A DNA stretch of 12,102 bases, from assembly GCA_964549945.1 (NCBI GenBank), contig CAZJXD010000128.1:1-12102 (forward strand). Direction: 5' to 3'. A model generated the notes under the pieces. That model had not been told where the DNA came from, did not search any database, and saw only the letters and a program-made list of their open reading frames with translations. Below, piece by piece: positions 1 to 6,509 of this stretch. The stretch's first letter is position 1. The number at the start of each line of letters is the position of its first letter. The DNA is from B25-G16 sp964549945. GTDB taxonomy: Bacteria > Desulfobacterota > DSM-4660 > Desulfatiglandales > B25-G16. The translations under genes were made by a program, and so were the position numbers.

Positions 1-1962
1 AAAGGCATCATGGATTGCCGCCATCAGATTACGTGGGCTTGAGCAATCCCCGATCACGTAGACCTCAGGCGCCATATCTCGAAATGCCTTCACGGTTTCG
101 CGCCGAGCCGTGAGGCCCATGGACAACACTACGGTATTAGCGGGTATTTCAAATCGATTCCACTGTTTGTCAATGACCACGGCGCCCTTGTCGGTTATTT
201 CTTCCAGTTTCACCTCAGTCTTGAATTCAACGCCGTGCTCACGAAGCAATTGTAACAACACCGGCCTGCTGACAGAGGCGACATCTTTGGCGATTTCCAG
301 TTCACTAAGCATATCAATGACCGTAACTTTCTTGCCTTGCTGGGCCAGGTGCAGGGCAGTTTCGCATCCGGTCAGTCCGGCTCCTGCTATTACCACCGTC
401 TCGCCTGTTTTTGCCTTGCCCAAATCCACGTCACCTGCCCATGCAACCTTCGGCTTATTGATGCCCGGAATATCCGGAATGATTGGTTCCGCACCGACTG
501 CCACTATGAGCACATCCGGTCTTGCAGCTTTGATGGACTCGGCAGTGGCCTCAGTCGATAATCTTACTTCCACGGGCGCCTGCCGGGTCTTCATTATCAA
601 CCAATCCAGATACTTCTTCATGTCAGCTTTAAATGAAGGCCCTGCCGCAAAGCGCAGGGCTCCGCCCAGTTCATCTTCCTTTTCATACAGGGCTACCTGA
701 TGGCCTCGTGAAGAGGCCACTAAGGCGGCTTCCATACCTGCCGGTCCGCCTCCTGCGATAAGGACGGTCTTCTTTTTTTCTGGCATACGTATATATCCAT
801 ATTCCACTTCCCTGCCGATTACTGGATTGACCGTACATCGAATTGGCAGGGAAACAGGAGGAGCTACTCTCTCGTGGCACAGGTTGCAACGAATGCATGG
901 CCTGATATCATCAAGCTCTCCGCGGATAGTCTTATGTATGATTTCTGGGTCCGACATATATGCACGTCCTATGGCGACTATATCGGCTTTTCCTTCCGCG
1001 ATAATCTTATCAGCCGTTGCCAGGTCCATAATCGAGCCTACGCATGTCACCGGGGTTCTCAATGCTTTCTTTAACTTTTCCGCTCTGTGCACATTAAAAG
1101 CATGGGAGGAATAAGTTGGCCGTATAATACGAGTGGTGCACCTGGGGTCGCCTATTACGCCTACTGATGCATGAATGAGGTCGACTTTATCCTCTATTAT
1201 CTTGAGGAACTCGATGGTTTCCTCCTCGTGCATTCCTTCGGGAATCATTTCATCCACACTTACGCGATACTCCAAGGCCAGCCTGTTACCCACTCTCCTC
1301 CTGATGGATGTCAAGAGCTCGACGATGAATTTCGCCCTGTTTTCAAGGCTCCCACCGTAGGCATCTGTCCTCTTGTTCGAGTAAGGCGATACAAACTGTC
1401 CCAAAAGCCATCCGTGGCCGCCGTGGATCATGACCATATCGAACCCAGCCTGCACACATCGATAGCAGGCGCTGGCAAAATTATCGATAACCCGATCTAT
1501 CATGTCCTGGTTCATCTCTGTGACCTGGACTTTCCTTCTACCTTCCACGATGGCTGCTGCTTCTTCCATTCTCGGAGGTATTGGCGAGGGAGCGATAGGA
1601 TTTTTGCCATATATGACCCGGGGCGATGCCAACCTGCCGGCGTGGTTAAGCTCGAGGGATATCTTGGCCCCGTATGTATGGATAGCCTCTGTCATTTCAC
1701 TCAGCCCGGCTATCACCCTGTCATCACCAAGGTTTAACTGTCCAAAATGCCCCCGCGCGTATTCGAAATCTACAGGGGTGTCCCCAACGGTAATGATCGC
1801 TGCCCCTCCCTTGGCAAATGACCGGTAGAACGCTATCATTTCTCTGGTCATAAAACCATCGGGTGTCGTCGAGCATGGCAATATTGGAGGCGTCTCAATC
1901 CTGTTTTTGATCTCTACATTCCCAATCTTGAAAGGCGAAAACAGATTATTGTACTGTACCAT
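1..1962 (-). CDS. NADH:flavin oxidoreductase / 2,4-dienoyl-CoA reductase-type flavo-iron-sulfur enzyme (3' end cut by window)
   Basis: Cytoplasmic FMN/4Fe-4S/FAD enzyme of the dienoyl-CoA reductase, enoate reductase and trimethylamine dehydrogenase group, expected to move electrons from NAD(P)H to an enoate or dienoyl substrate. The frame is open for 654 codons from ATG (1962-1960) to the window edge. E. coli FadH is about 670 residues, so only a short C-terminal piece is missing. An AGGAGG SD (complement of 1971-1976) lies 8 nt before the start. The N-terminal TIM barrel carries the family signature around residues 192-209 (SPYSNKRTDAYGG, then ENR). A 4Fe-4S cysteine set follows at C356, C359, C362 and C376 (CIRCNLC), spaced more like trimethylamine dehydrogenase than FadH. 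Dinucleotide-binding motifs are GGGPAG (404-409, FAD) and GAGLTG (527-532, NAD(P)). At 180-188 it reads HGGHGWLLG, with Trp185 where FadH has its catalytic Tyr. It is divergent from the regulator gene. Family call is firm; substrate unknown. Confidence 0.93.
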   Translation of the reverse strand, partial: MVQYNNLFSPFKIGNVEIKNRIETPPILPCSTTPDGFMTREMIAFYRSFAKGGAAIITVGDTPVDFEYARGHFGQLNLGDDRVIAGLSEMTEAIHTYGAKISLELNHAGRLASPRVIYGKNPIAPSPIPPRMEEAAAIVEGRRKVQVTEMNQDMIDRVIDNFASACYRCVQAGFDMVMIHGGHGWLLGQFVSPYSNKRTDAYGGSLENRAKFIVELLTSIRRRVGNRLALEYRVSVDEMIPEGMHEEETIEFLKIIEDKVDLIHASVGVIGDPRCTTRIIRPTYSSHAFNVHRAEKLKKALRTPVTCVGSIMDLATADKIIAEGKADIVAIGRAYMSDPEIIHKTIRGELDDIRPCIRCNLCHERVAPPVSLPIRCTVNPVIGREVEYGYIRMPEKKKTVLIAGGGPAGMEAALVASSRGHQVALYEKEDELGGALRFAAGPSFKADMKKYLDWLIMKTRQAPVEVRLSTEATAESIKAARPDVLIVAVGAEPIIPDIPGINKPKVAWAGDVDLGKAKTGETVVIAGAGLTGCETALHLAQQGKKVTVIDMLSELEIAKDVASVSRPVLLQLLREHGVEFKTEVKLEEITDKGAVVIDKQWNRFEIPANTVVLSMGLTARRETVKAFRDMAPEVYVIGDCSSPRNLMAAIHDAF

Positions 1963-2027
1963 TGCTATGACCTCCTCAATTTCGGTACTATGTTCGGATG
2001 ATCCGGGTATCCATAAAGCTGCTTATA

Positions 2028-2056
2028 TGCATATTGCTTAAAAATAATGCTATCAA
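2028..2056 (-). promoter_or_regulatory. candidate promoter for the flavoenzyme gene
   Basis: On the minus strand, TTGATA (complement of 2051-2056) resembles a -35 box. It is followed after 17 nt by TATGCA (complement of 2028-2033), a weak -10 match. The -10 overlaps the palindrome ATATGCATAT at 2025-2034, so a protein bound there could block RNA polymerase. This is a consensus-based guess. Confidence 0.35.
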
Positions 2057-2068
2057 AAAGTTTTTTTA

Positions 2069-2107
2069 TTGACAAAAGATATATATTAGATATTAGGTTA
2101 TTATAAT
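2069..2107 (+). promoter_or_regulatory. candidate promoter for the GntR-type regulator
   Basis: A perfect -35 hexamer TTGACA (2069-2074) is followed after 16 nt by TATTAG (2091-2096). A perfect TATAAT lies slightly further on (2102-2107), but it is 27 nt from TTGACA and has no good -35 of its own. Either could be the -10 element. The start site would be about 50-65 nt before the regulator's ATG at 2162. Confidence 0.45.
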
Positions 2108-2117
2108 GTTATTATAA
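2083..2117 (+). repeat. short direct repeats in the regulator promoter (possible operator)
   Basis: ATATTAG occurs twice in tandem (2083-2089 and 2090-2096). It is followed by two copies of TTATTATAA (2098-2106 and 2109-2117) with an 11-base period, close to one helical turn. Each TTATTATAA contains the self-palindrome TTATAA. They overlap the candidate -10 elements, where an autoregulator would act. AT-rich sequence produces such repeats by chance fairly often, so the operator role is only a suggestion. Confidence 0.35.
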
Positions 2118-2161
2118 GTTTGCCATTAGATAGTGTGAGCTTTTCCCCTGGGAGAAAGGAC

Positions 2162-2890
2162 ATGCTGTTTGATCCTGGGCCAACCCCTCTTTATTTTCAG
2201 CTCAAGAATATCCTCAAATCCAAGATCACCTCAAATGAACTGAAAGGTCAGGAGCGCCTGCCATCGGAATCCGAACTCTGCATCGAGTATGGGCTCAGCC
2301 GTGCTACCGTGCGTCAGGCACTCTCGGAGTTGGTGAAGGAGGGGTTTATTTATCGAGAACGTGGAAAGGGGAGTTTTGTAACCGATAGAACGGGGCTTAA
2401 GCAGCTTGCCCTGAAGGGCACGATCGAAAACCTGATCGCTGCCGGGAGAGGCACCCGTCTCAAGGTCTTAGCATACAAGGAATTTCCTCCCCCACCTCAT
2501 GTGGCCAAGATATTTAGGCTAAAAAAAGATCAGAACGTCTTTGTGGTTGAAGCTGTTCGGTTAGCCACCAAAGGCCCTTTTGGGTATTCCTTTGTCTATC
2601 TACCTCCTGATTTGGGGGAAAAGATTTCTCCAGAAGAGCTATCGGAAAAGATTGACATGATTGTGTTTATCGAGGAGAAATCAAATGCAAGGGCGCATCG
2701 TGCGACTCAGACGATAGATGTGGCGATAGCCGATGAGGTCGTTGCGAGAAACCTATCCATTCCTCCAAAGAGCCCTGTTCTCGTCATCGAGCGGGAATAC
2801 TATTCCAGAGGTGGTTCGCCCATGTTTATGGCGTTGACCTATTTCCGGCCTGATTTATACAAATATCGAATAGAGTTAACCAGAACGTGA
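2162..2890 (+). CDS. GntR-family transcriptional regulator, HutC/UTRA type
   Basis: DNA-binding repressor or activator (242 aa) that probably senses the substrate or an intermediate of the neighbouring pathway. Residues about 8-73 form the winged helix-turn-helix: PLYFQLKN opens helix 1, LPSESEL and LSRATVRQALSEL (45-57) give the turn and recognition helix, and GKGSFV is the wing. Residues about 90-235 fit a UTRA ligand-binding domain, with the usual late pattern VIEREYY, then PMFMALTYFRPD. The frame extends upstream to a TTG at 2120. ATG 2162 is preferred because GGAGAAAGGA lies just before it and the protein then begins at the normal place for the family. It is divergent from the flavoenzyme and upstream of the catabolic run, so local control is likely. 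The ligand cannot be deduced. Confidence 0.93.
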   Translation: MLFDPGPTPLYFQLKNILKSKITSNELKGQERLPSESELCIEYGLSRATVRQALSELVKEGFIYRERGKGSFVTDRTGLKQLALKGTIENLIAAGRGTRLKVLAYKEFPPPPHVAKIFRLKKDQNVFVVEAVRLATKGPFGYSFVYLPPDLGEKISPEELSEKIDMIVFIEEKSNARAHRATQTIDVAIADEVVARNLSIPPKSPVLVIEREYYSRGGSPMFMALTYFRPDLYKYRIELTRT

Positions 2891-3005
2891 ATTTGCTATG
2901 AAATCATGAAGCTATTTTCATAAGGCTGAGGCCTTGGCGGCGCTTGAGTTAGATGACTTGGCGAGGCGCTTCTTGTTCGAGGAAACCGAGAATGGCAGCG
3001 AAGTC

Positions 3006-3033
3006 TTGTGATAAATGGATTAGGTTTTATAGG
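3006..3033 (+). promoter_or_regulatory. candidate promoter of the catabolic operon
   Basis: TTGTGA (3006-3011) and TATAGG (3028-3033) are separated by 16 nt and match the -35 and -10 consensus at four of six bases each. Transcription would start near 3040, inside or next to the inverted repeat at 3036-3065. The 2891-3101 gap holds no convincing gene or terminator after the regulator, so read-through from the regulator gene is also possible. Confidence 0.35.
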
Positions 3034-3035
3034 GG

Positions 3036-3065
3036 AGGTCAGGACGTTGGGGTATTCGCTGACCT
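3036..3065 (+). promoter_or_regulatory. inverted repeat AGGTCAG/CTGACCT before the cyclase gene
   Basis: A perfect 7-base inverted repeat: AGGTCAG (3036-3042) and CTGACCT (3059-3065), with a 16-base spacer. It ends 36 bases before the cyclase start. It could be a two-half-site operator for the GntR-type regulator, since half-site centres are 23 bases apart, about two helical turns. It could also be a leader hairpin. TTAGGT at 3020-3025 could pair alternatively with ACCTAA at 3062-3067. Confidence 0.4.
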
Positions 3066-3101
3066 AACACGCACATGCATCATAACGAAAGGAGTTCAAG
3101 C

Positions 3102-3857
3102 ATGACCACCAAGATTGTTGATCTGACGCACCCTCTGGGACGGAACACACCAATGTGGCCTCACCCGGGGGAGATGCCGGATGTCGAGATAAGACGTGTA
3201 AATTTCCCAGGTCGCGACAGGGGAAGGTACACCACGGTTCTCACCTTAAAGATGCACCACGGCACCCATATGGATGCCGAGATTCACGTGACACCGGGAG
3301 GATGGTCAATCGACCAGTTGCCCCTCGACAGGTGCTATGGCACCGGCGTGGTCGTGGATATGCGCTACAAGAAGAAATGGGAAGAGATCACCCCGGAGGA
3401 CCTGGAAAACGCACAACCCAGGATCGAGTCGGGAGACTGGGTGGTCATCAACACGGGGTGGCACCACAAGTGGAAGGTGTCGGACTACGAGTACTGGAAT
3501 CACTACCCGGGGCTCTACCGGAAAGGGGCGGAGTGGCTCGTTGAAAAAAAGGTGAAGGGCGTTGCACAGACCGCAGGCGCCACTGACCTCGCCCTGGGTC
3601 ACTATCCCCTCTCCAGGGTTATGCCGTGGCTCGATGAGGAGTACCGTCGAGAGACGGGAAGGGACCCGGACGTAGAGTTCCCGGAAAACGAACCGGCCCA
3701 CAGGATCCTCTACGGTGCCGGGATCCCCGGTATCGAGAATGCAGGGGGCGACGTTGATGAGGTTACCGGAATGCGCTGTACCATTGCCGCATTTCCACTC
3801 CGCTACGAAGAAGGAGATGCCTCTTTAGTTCGGTTAGTCGCAATTGTGGAGGAATAA
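3102..3857 (+). CDS. cyclase-family metal-dependent hydrolase (kynurenine formamidase-like)
   Basis: Cytoplasmic metal hydrolase of the cyclase superfamily (251 aa). Characterised relatives hydrolyse N-formylkynurenine, isatin and other amide or lactam bonds. The metal-binding motif is at 52-62, HHGTHMDAEIH, with H52, H56 and D58 as expected ligands and H62 following. Most relatives have DAP where this has DAE. The C-terminal half has the family's IPGIENAGG segment with its conserved Glu. A frame-matched ATG at 3075 would add nine residues, but AAAGGAG lies between the two ATGs, 7 nt before 3102, so 3102 is the start. The BKACE gene follows after 4 nt, and this gene's last codons supply BKACE's SD. 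Ring opening of a cyclic substrate or lactone/amide hydrolysis before BKACE cleavage is inference. Confidence 0.88.
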   Translation: MTTKIVDLTHPLGRNTPMWPHPGEMPDVEIRRVNFPGRDRGRYTTVLTLKMHHGTHMDAEIHVTPGGWSIDQLPLDRCYGTGVVVDMRYKKKWEEITPEDLENAQPRIESGDWVVINTGWHHKWKVSDYEYWNHYPGLYRKGAEWLVEKKVKGVAQTAGATDLALGHYPLSRVMPWLDEEYRRETGRDPDVEFPENEPAHRILYGAGIPGIENAGGDVDEVTGMRCTIAAFPLRYEEGDASLVRLVAIVEE

Positions 3858-3861
3858 GCGG

Positions 3862-4734
3862 ATGGCGCTACTGCCTGAAGATAAGGTGATGATTACGATA
3901 GCAACAACAGGTGGGGTGGCAGGCACCAGGGATCGGAATCCCAATGTTCCGGAACAGCCCGATGAGATTGCCAAAGCGGTCTATGATTGCTGGAATGAGG
4001 GTGCATGCCAGCTCCATATTCATGCCCGAGACAAGAACGGCATACCCACCGGAGATCCAGGGGTGTATAGCGAAATACATCGTAAAATAAGGGACCTGGG
4101 TTGCGATATCATTATTCAGGACACCACAGGCACCGGCCCTCAGGTTGCAGAGGAGGATAAGATACGGTGCCTTGAGGCGGATCCGAAACCAGAGGTGGCG
4201 TCCCTCGATATGGGAACCATGGTTCGAAGTTTTGGCCCATATGCAGGCACAGGAGACTTACGATATGCGAAACATTTTGCGCAATGGGCTCAGAAGATGA
4301 GGGATGCCGGGGTGAAGCCCTCCATGGAGGTATTCAACCTCTCTCATCTGCGCGAGGTAAAAAACCTCATTGCCAAGGGCCTGGTAGACAAGCCCTATCT
4401 TGTAGAATTCGCACTTGGTCATGCGTACCATGGAGGTGTAGAGGCGACGCCCCGGCACCTGTGGATGTTTCTGGAGGATCTTCCCGAGCCGCAGGACACG
4501 ATCTGGAGTATCCTGGCCATAGGAAAAGATGAACTCCCTCTCACCACTATGGGGATGATCCTTGGGGGAGCGATCCGGGTGGGATTTGAGGATAACCTTT
4601 ACTACCGTAAGGGCGAGCCTGCGAAGAGCAATGCGCAGGTAGTTGCTCGATCGGTGAGGATTGCACGAGAGTTGGGCAAGGAGCCCACAACTCCCAATGA
4701 GGCAAGAAAACTGCTCGGTCTCAAGCAGCTTTAA
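3862..4734 (+). CDS. BKACE (DUF849) beta-keto acid cleavage enzyme
   Basis: TIM-barrel, Zn-dependent enzyme (290 aa). The family condenses a free beta-keto acid with acetyl-CoA and cleaves it to acetoacetate plus a new acyl-CoA; the founding member, Kce, acts on 3-keto-5-aminohexanoate in lysine fermentation. Family marks are the N-terminal ITIATTGGVAG strand, H52 and H54 in LHIHARD (metal ligands), and E243 in the late GGAIRVGFEDNLYY motif. Length is normal for the family. ATG 3862 is chosen because GGAGGAAT at 3847-3854 gives good spacing; the frame extends six codons up to a TTG inside the cyclase gene, without support. It follows the cyclase by 4 nt, so translational coupling is likely. 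BKACE substrates vary widely, so the keto acid used here is not known. Confidence 0.93.
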   Translation: MALLPEDKVMITIATTGGVAGTRDRNPNVPEQPDEIAKAVYDCWNEGACQLHIHARDKNGIPTGDPGVYSEIHRKIRDLGCDIIIQDTTGTGPQVAEEDKIRCLEADPKPEVASLDMGTMVRSFGPYAGTGDLRYAKHFAQWAQKMRDAGVKPSMEVFNLSHLREVKNLIAKGLVDKPYLVEFALGHAYHGGVEATPRHLWMFLEDLPEPQDTIWSILAIGKDELPLTTMGMILGGAIRVGFEDNLYYRKGEPAKSNAQVVARSVRIARELGKEPTTPNEARKLLGLKQL

Positions 4735-4788
4735 GGCCCTAGTCCGCAGCGGCTAAAGAAAATGAAGGAGGGGATAGAAGGCTGGTGG

Positions 4789-4808
4789 CCGTTGTCCAAG
4801 AACAACGG
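4789..4808 (+). other. small hairpin between BKACE and DUF362 genes
   Basis: CCGTTGT (4789-4795) and ACAACGG (4802-4808) form a 7-base-pair stem with a 6-base loop. No T-run follows, so it is not a standard intrinsic terminator. It sits in the 150-base gap between two co-oriented genes and could mark partial termination, RNA processing or mRNA stability. Confidence 0.4.
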
Positions 4809-4884
4809 GCGGTGGTCCATGCAATGAAATAGGCTTATGGGAAGAGCTATGTAGCTTTAAAACCTACACAGAGGAGATTATGTT

Positions 4885-6087
4885 ATGCCAAAATCAACTG
4901 TGAGCATAGTCAAGGGGAGCGATGCCCAGGAAATGGTAGACGAGGCCCTTTCACATCTTGGCGGAGTCGAGGCCTTTGTAAAGCCCGGATCGGTAGTCGT
5001 CATAAAGCCGAATGCAGGCCATCCCTCCGCTCCCGAGACCAGCATTAACACCAATCCGGCCGTGGTTGCTGCTATCATCAGGGCGGTACGGAGGGGCCGC
5101 CCCAAGGAGATAATTCTTGCCGAAGCAGCGGCGGTAAGGATGGATACTCTTAAGGCCTTAGACGCAAGTGGCATCGCAAAGGCGGCAGAAGAAGCGGGTA
5201 TCGATAGGATAGTTGATATAAAGCGGCTAGACCCACAAGAGGTCGTTGAAGTCAAGGTGCCCGATGCTGAGGAGATTTTAAAATTCCGTTTACCTAAATT
5301 TCTTTTAGAAGCTGATTGCGTAATATGCGCCCCTATCTTCAAGACGCATGTGAGCATGGTCTTTACAGGAGCAGTGAAGGGTATGAAGGGCACGGTTGAC
5401 GACAAGATGCACCGCAGAATGCACTTTGTAAATCTCGCTCAAGCGCTCTTTGATCTTTTGGCTGTTGTCCCCCTTCGCCTATCGATAGTAGATATGATAC
5501 GTCCTCAGGAGGGGCTGGGCCCCATGACCTCAGGTACCCCGGTGGACTTTGGGGCTATCGTTGCTGGCACGGACCCTGTGGCGGTAGATGCGACCTGCTG
5601 CAGGATGGCGGGCATTGTCCCTGAGGAGACGTATCTCAAGTTCGGAGCAGAGAGGGGATTTGGCAATATAGAGGAAGATCTCATTGAGGTGCGGGGGAAA
5701 ACGATAAAAGAGGCGTTTAGGAAGCTGGATGTTCCCTTCCTGAAAGGTTTTGCTAACTACCCCGAGTATAATATCTATGACGAGAATGCGTGCAGCAGTT
5801 GTATGGGCATTATGGTAGCTGTTATGGAGAGATTAAAGAAGGATGGAAAGTATGAAGAGAACAAGGGTATTTCGATCGTTTTTGGCCCCAAGAAGGCTCT
5901 GCCCAAAGGCGCAAGCCGCGGCAAGGATCTAATCTTGGTGGGGAACTGCGTGAGCAAATTTCGTGATGAAGGTGTCTTTGTGCCAGGGTGCCCGCCCATG
6001 GGATCGCCACCTTTTTGGGGAATAACAAAGCGGGAGGATCAGGAAGAGGAACAGATACCGGTGGAAACCTGGAAAGAGGAACAATGA
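4885..6087 (+). CDS. DUF362 domain protein with cysteine-rich C-terminal tail
   Basis: 400-aa protein of unknown biochemical function. Residues about 36-245 match DUF362: VVIKPNAG near the start, then EADCVICAPIFKTH (with C145 and C148), KGMKGTV, and AGTDPVAVDATCC. After about 290 there is a tail with C303 and C306 (CSSC), C355 (GNC) and C369 (PGCPP). The CxxC, GNC and PGCPP spacing recalls Fe-S-binding proteins such as the NuoB-type hydrogenase/Complex I subunits, so a metal or Fe-S site is plausible but unproven. AGAGGAGA lies about 8 nt before ATG 4885; an out-of-frame ATG at 4880 is ignored. It stands alone between two gaps but is co-oriented with both neighbours. DUF362 proteins are sometimes annotated as iron-sulfur proteins. 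No reaction can be assigned. Confidence 0.85.
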   Translation: MPKSTVSIVKGSDAQEMVDEALSHLGGVEAFVKPGSVVVIKPNAGHPSAPETSINTNPAVVAAIIRAVRRGRPKEIILAEAAAVRMDTLKALDASGIAKAAEEAGIDRIVDIKRLDPQEVVEVKVPDAEEILKFRLPKFLLEADCVICAPIFKTHVSMVFTGAVKGMKGTVDDKMHRRMHFVNLAQALFDLLAVVPLRLSIVDMIRPQEGLGPMTSGTPVDFGAIVAGTDPVAVDATCCRMAGIVPEETYLKFGAERGFGNIEEDLIEVRGKTIKEAFRKLDVPFLKGFANYPEYNIYDENACSSCMGIMVAVMERLKKDGKYEENKGISIVFGPKKALPKGASRGKDLILVGNCVSKFRDEGVFVPGCPPMGSPPFWGITKREDQEEEQIPVETWKEEQ

Positions 6088-6148
6088 TTGAAAGACGCAG
6101 GACGAAATACTGAAGGGAACATAGGCTATTTGAAAGGAGGCTCAAGCA

Positions 6149-6487
6149 ATGAAACTCGTTAAAAAGGGTCAAGGGGAGCATATCGAGGTCAAACGGCACT
6201 TTGACCAGTGGGGTCTTAACAAGATCGGTCCTAAGGATGGCGCCCAACGGCTCACCGCCACCATCTCTCACTTCCTTCCTCAAGGAGGGGCTGAGATGTA
6301 CGCCTCCCCCACCGAGCGCATCTATTTTGGCATCTCCGGCTCCCTCATGGTGCGGGGAAAGGAGGGCGACGAATACCTCGTTGAGCCCGGTGATGTGCTC
6401 TATATCCCGCCGGGCGAGGAGCGCAGCATTGAGGCCATGGGAAACGAGCCGGCCTCGATGCTCGTGATTATCGTTAAGCTCGATTAG
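6149..6487 (+). CDS. small single-domain cupin, without the usual metal-ligand histidines
   Basis: 112-aa beta-barrel cupin. Motif 1 runs from about GGAEMYASPTERIYFGISG (46-64) and motif 2 from EPGDVLYIPPGEERSIEAMGN (79-99), read here in short pieces. In metal-binding cupins motif 1 has HxH before the Glu (E56 here) and motif 2 has a His after PxG. Here the HxH positions are taken by non-histidine residues (Met/Tyr region 50-52), and the motif-2 His is Arg92. Such a cupin may bind a ligand or stabilise a partner rather than catalyse metal chemistry. A strong AAAGGAGG lies about 8 nt before ATG 6149. It is 61 nt after DUF362 and 22 nt before the dehydrogenase, so almost certainly in the same transcript. 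Function unknown. Confidence 0.82.
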   Translation: MKLVKKGQGEHIEVKRHFDQWGLNKIGPKDGAQRLTATISHFLPQGGAEMYASPTERIYFGISGSLMVRGKEGDEYLVEPGDVLYIPPGEERSIEAMGNEPASMLVIIVKLD

Positions 6488-6509
6488 AGTATGGAGCAAG
6501 GGTACCGCT

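Larger units (their letters stand above)
1963..2161. promoter_or_regulatory. AT-rich divergent control region
   Basis: This 199-base spacer lies between the leftward flavoenzyme start and the rightward regulator start. It is much richer in A/T than the flanking genes, especially 2021-2120. It holds candidate promoters facing both ways, a perfect 10-base palindrome ATATGCATAT (2025-2034) and short direct repeats (listed separately). The layout suggests that the regulator controls both directions and possibly itself. That is inference; no known operator consensus was matched. Confidence 0.7.

Noticed and set aside
110..1828. Several plus-strand open frames (up to about 196 codons)
   Set aside because: They lie opposite the flavoenzyme gene, whose minus-strand protein shows clear family motifs throughout; these frames have no recognisable domains.
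2910..3011. Short open stretch whose translation looks protein-like (contains LAALELDDLARRFL)
   Set aside because: No ATG start and no ribosome site, only 33 codons between stops; it could be a decayed gene fragment but cannot be supported. Two CTTGGCG-type repeats inside it (2933-2945, 2957-2971) are also too weak to call.
4768..4834. 21-codon ATG frame, tryptophan-rich, between BKACE and DUF362
   Set aside because: No SD before it, too short, and it spans the small hairpin; tryptophan content alone is not evidence for a leader peptide here.
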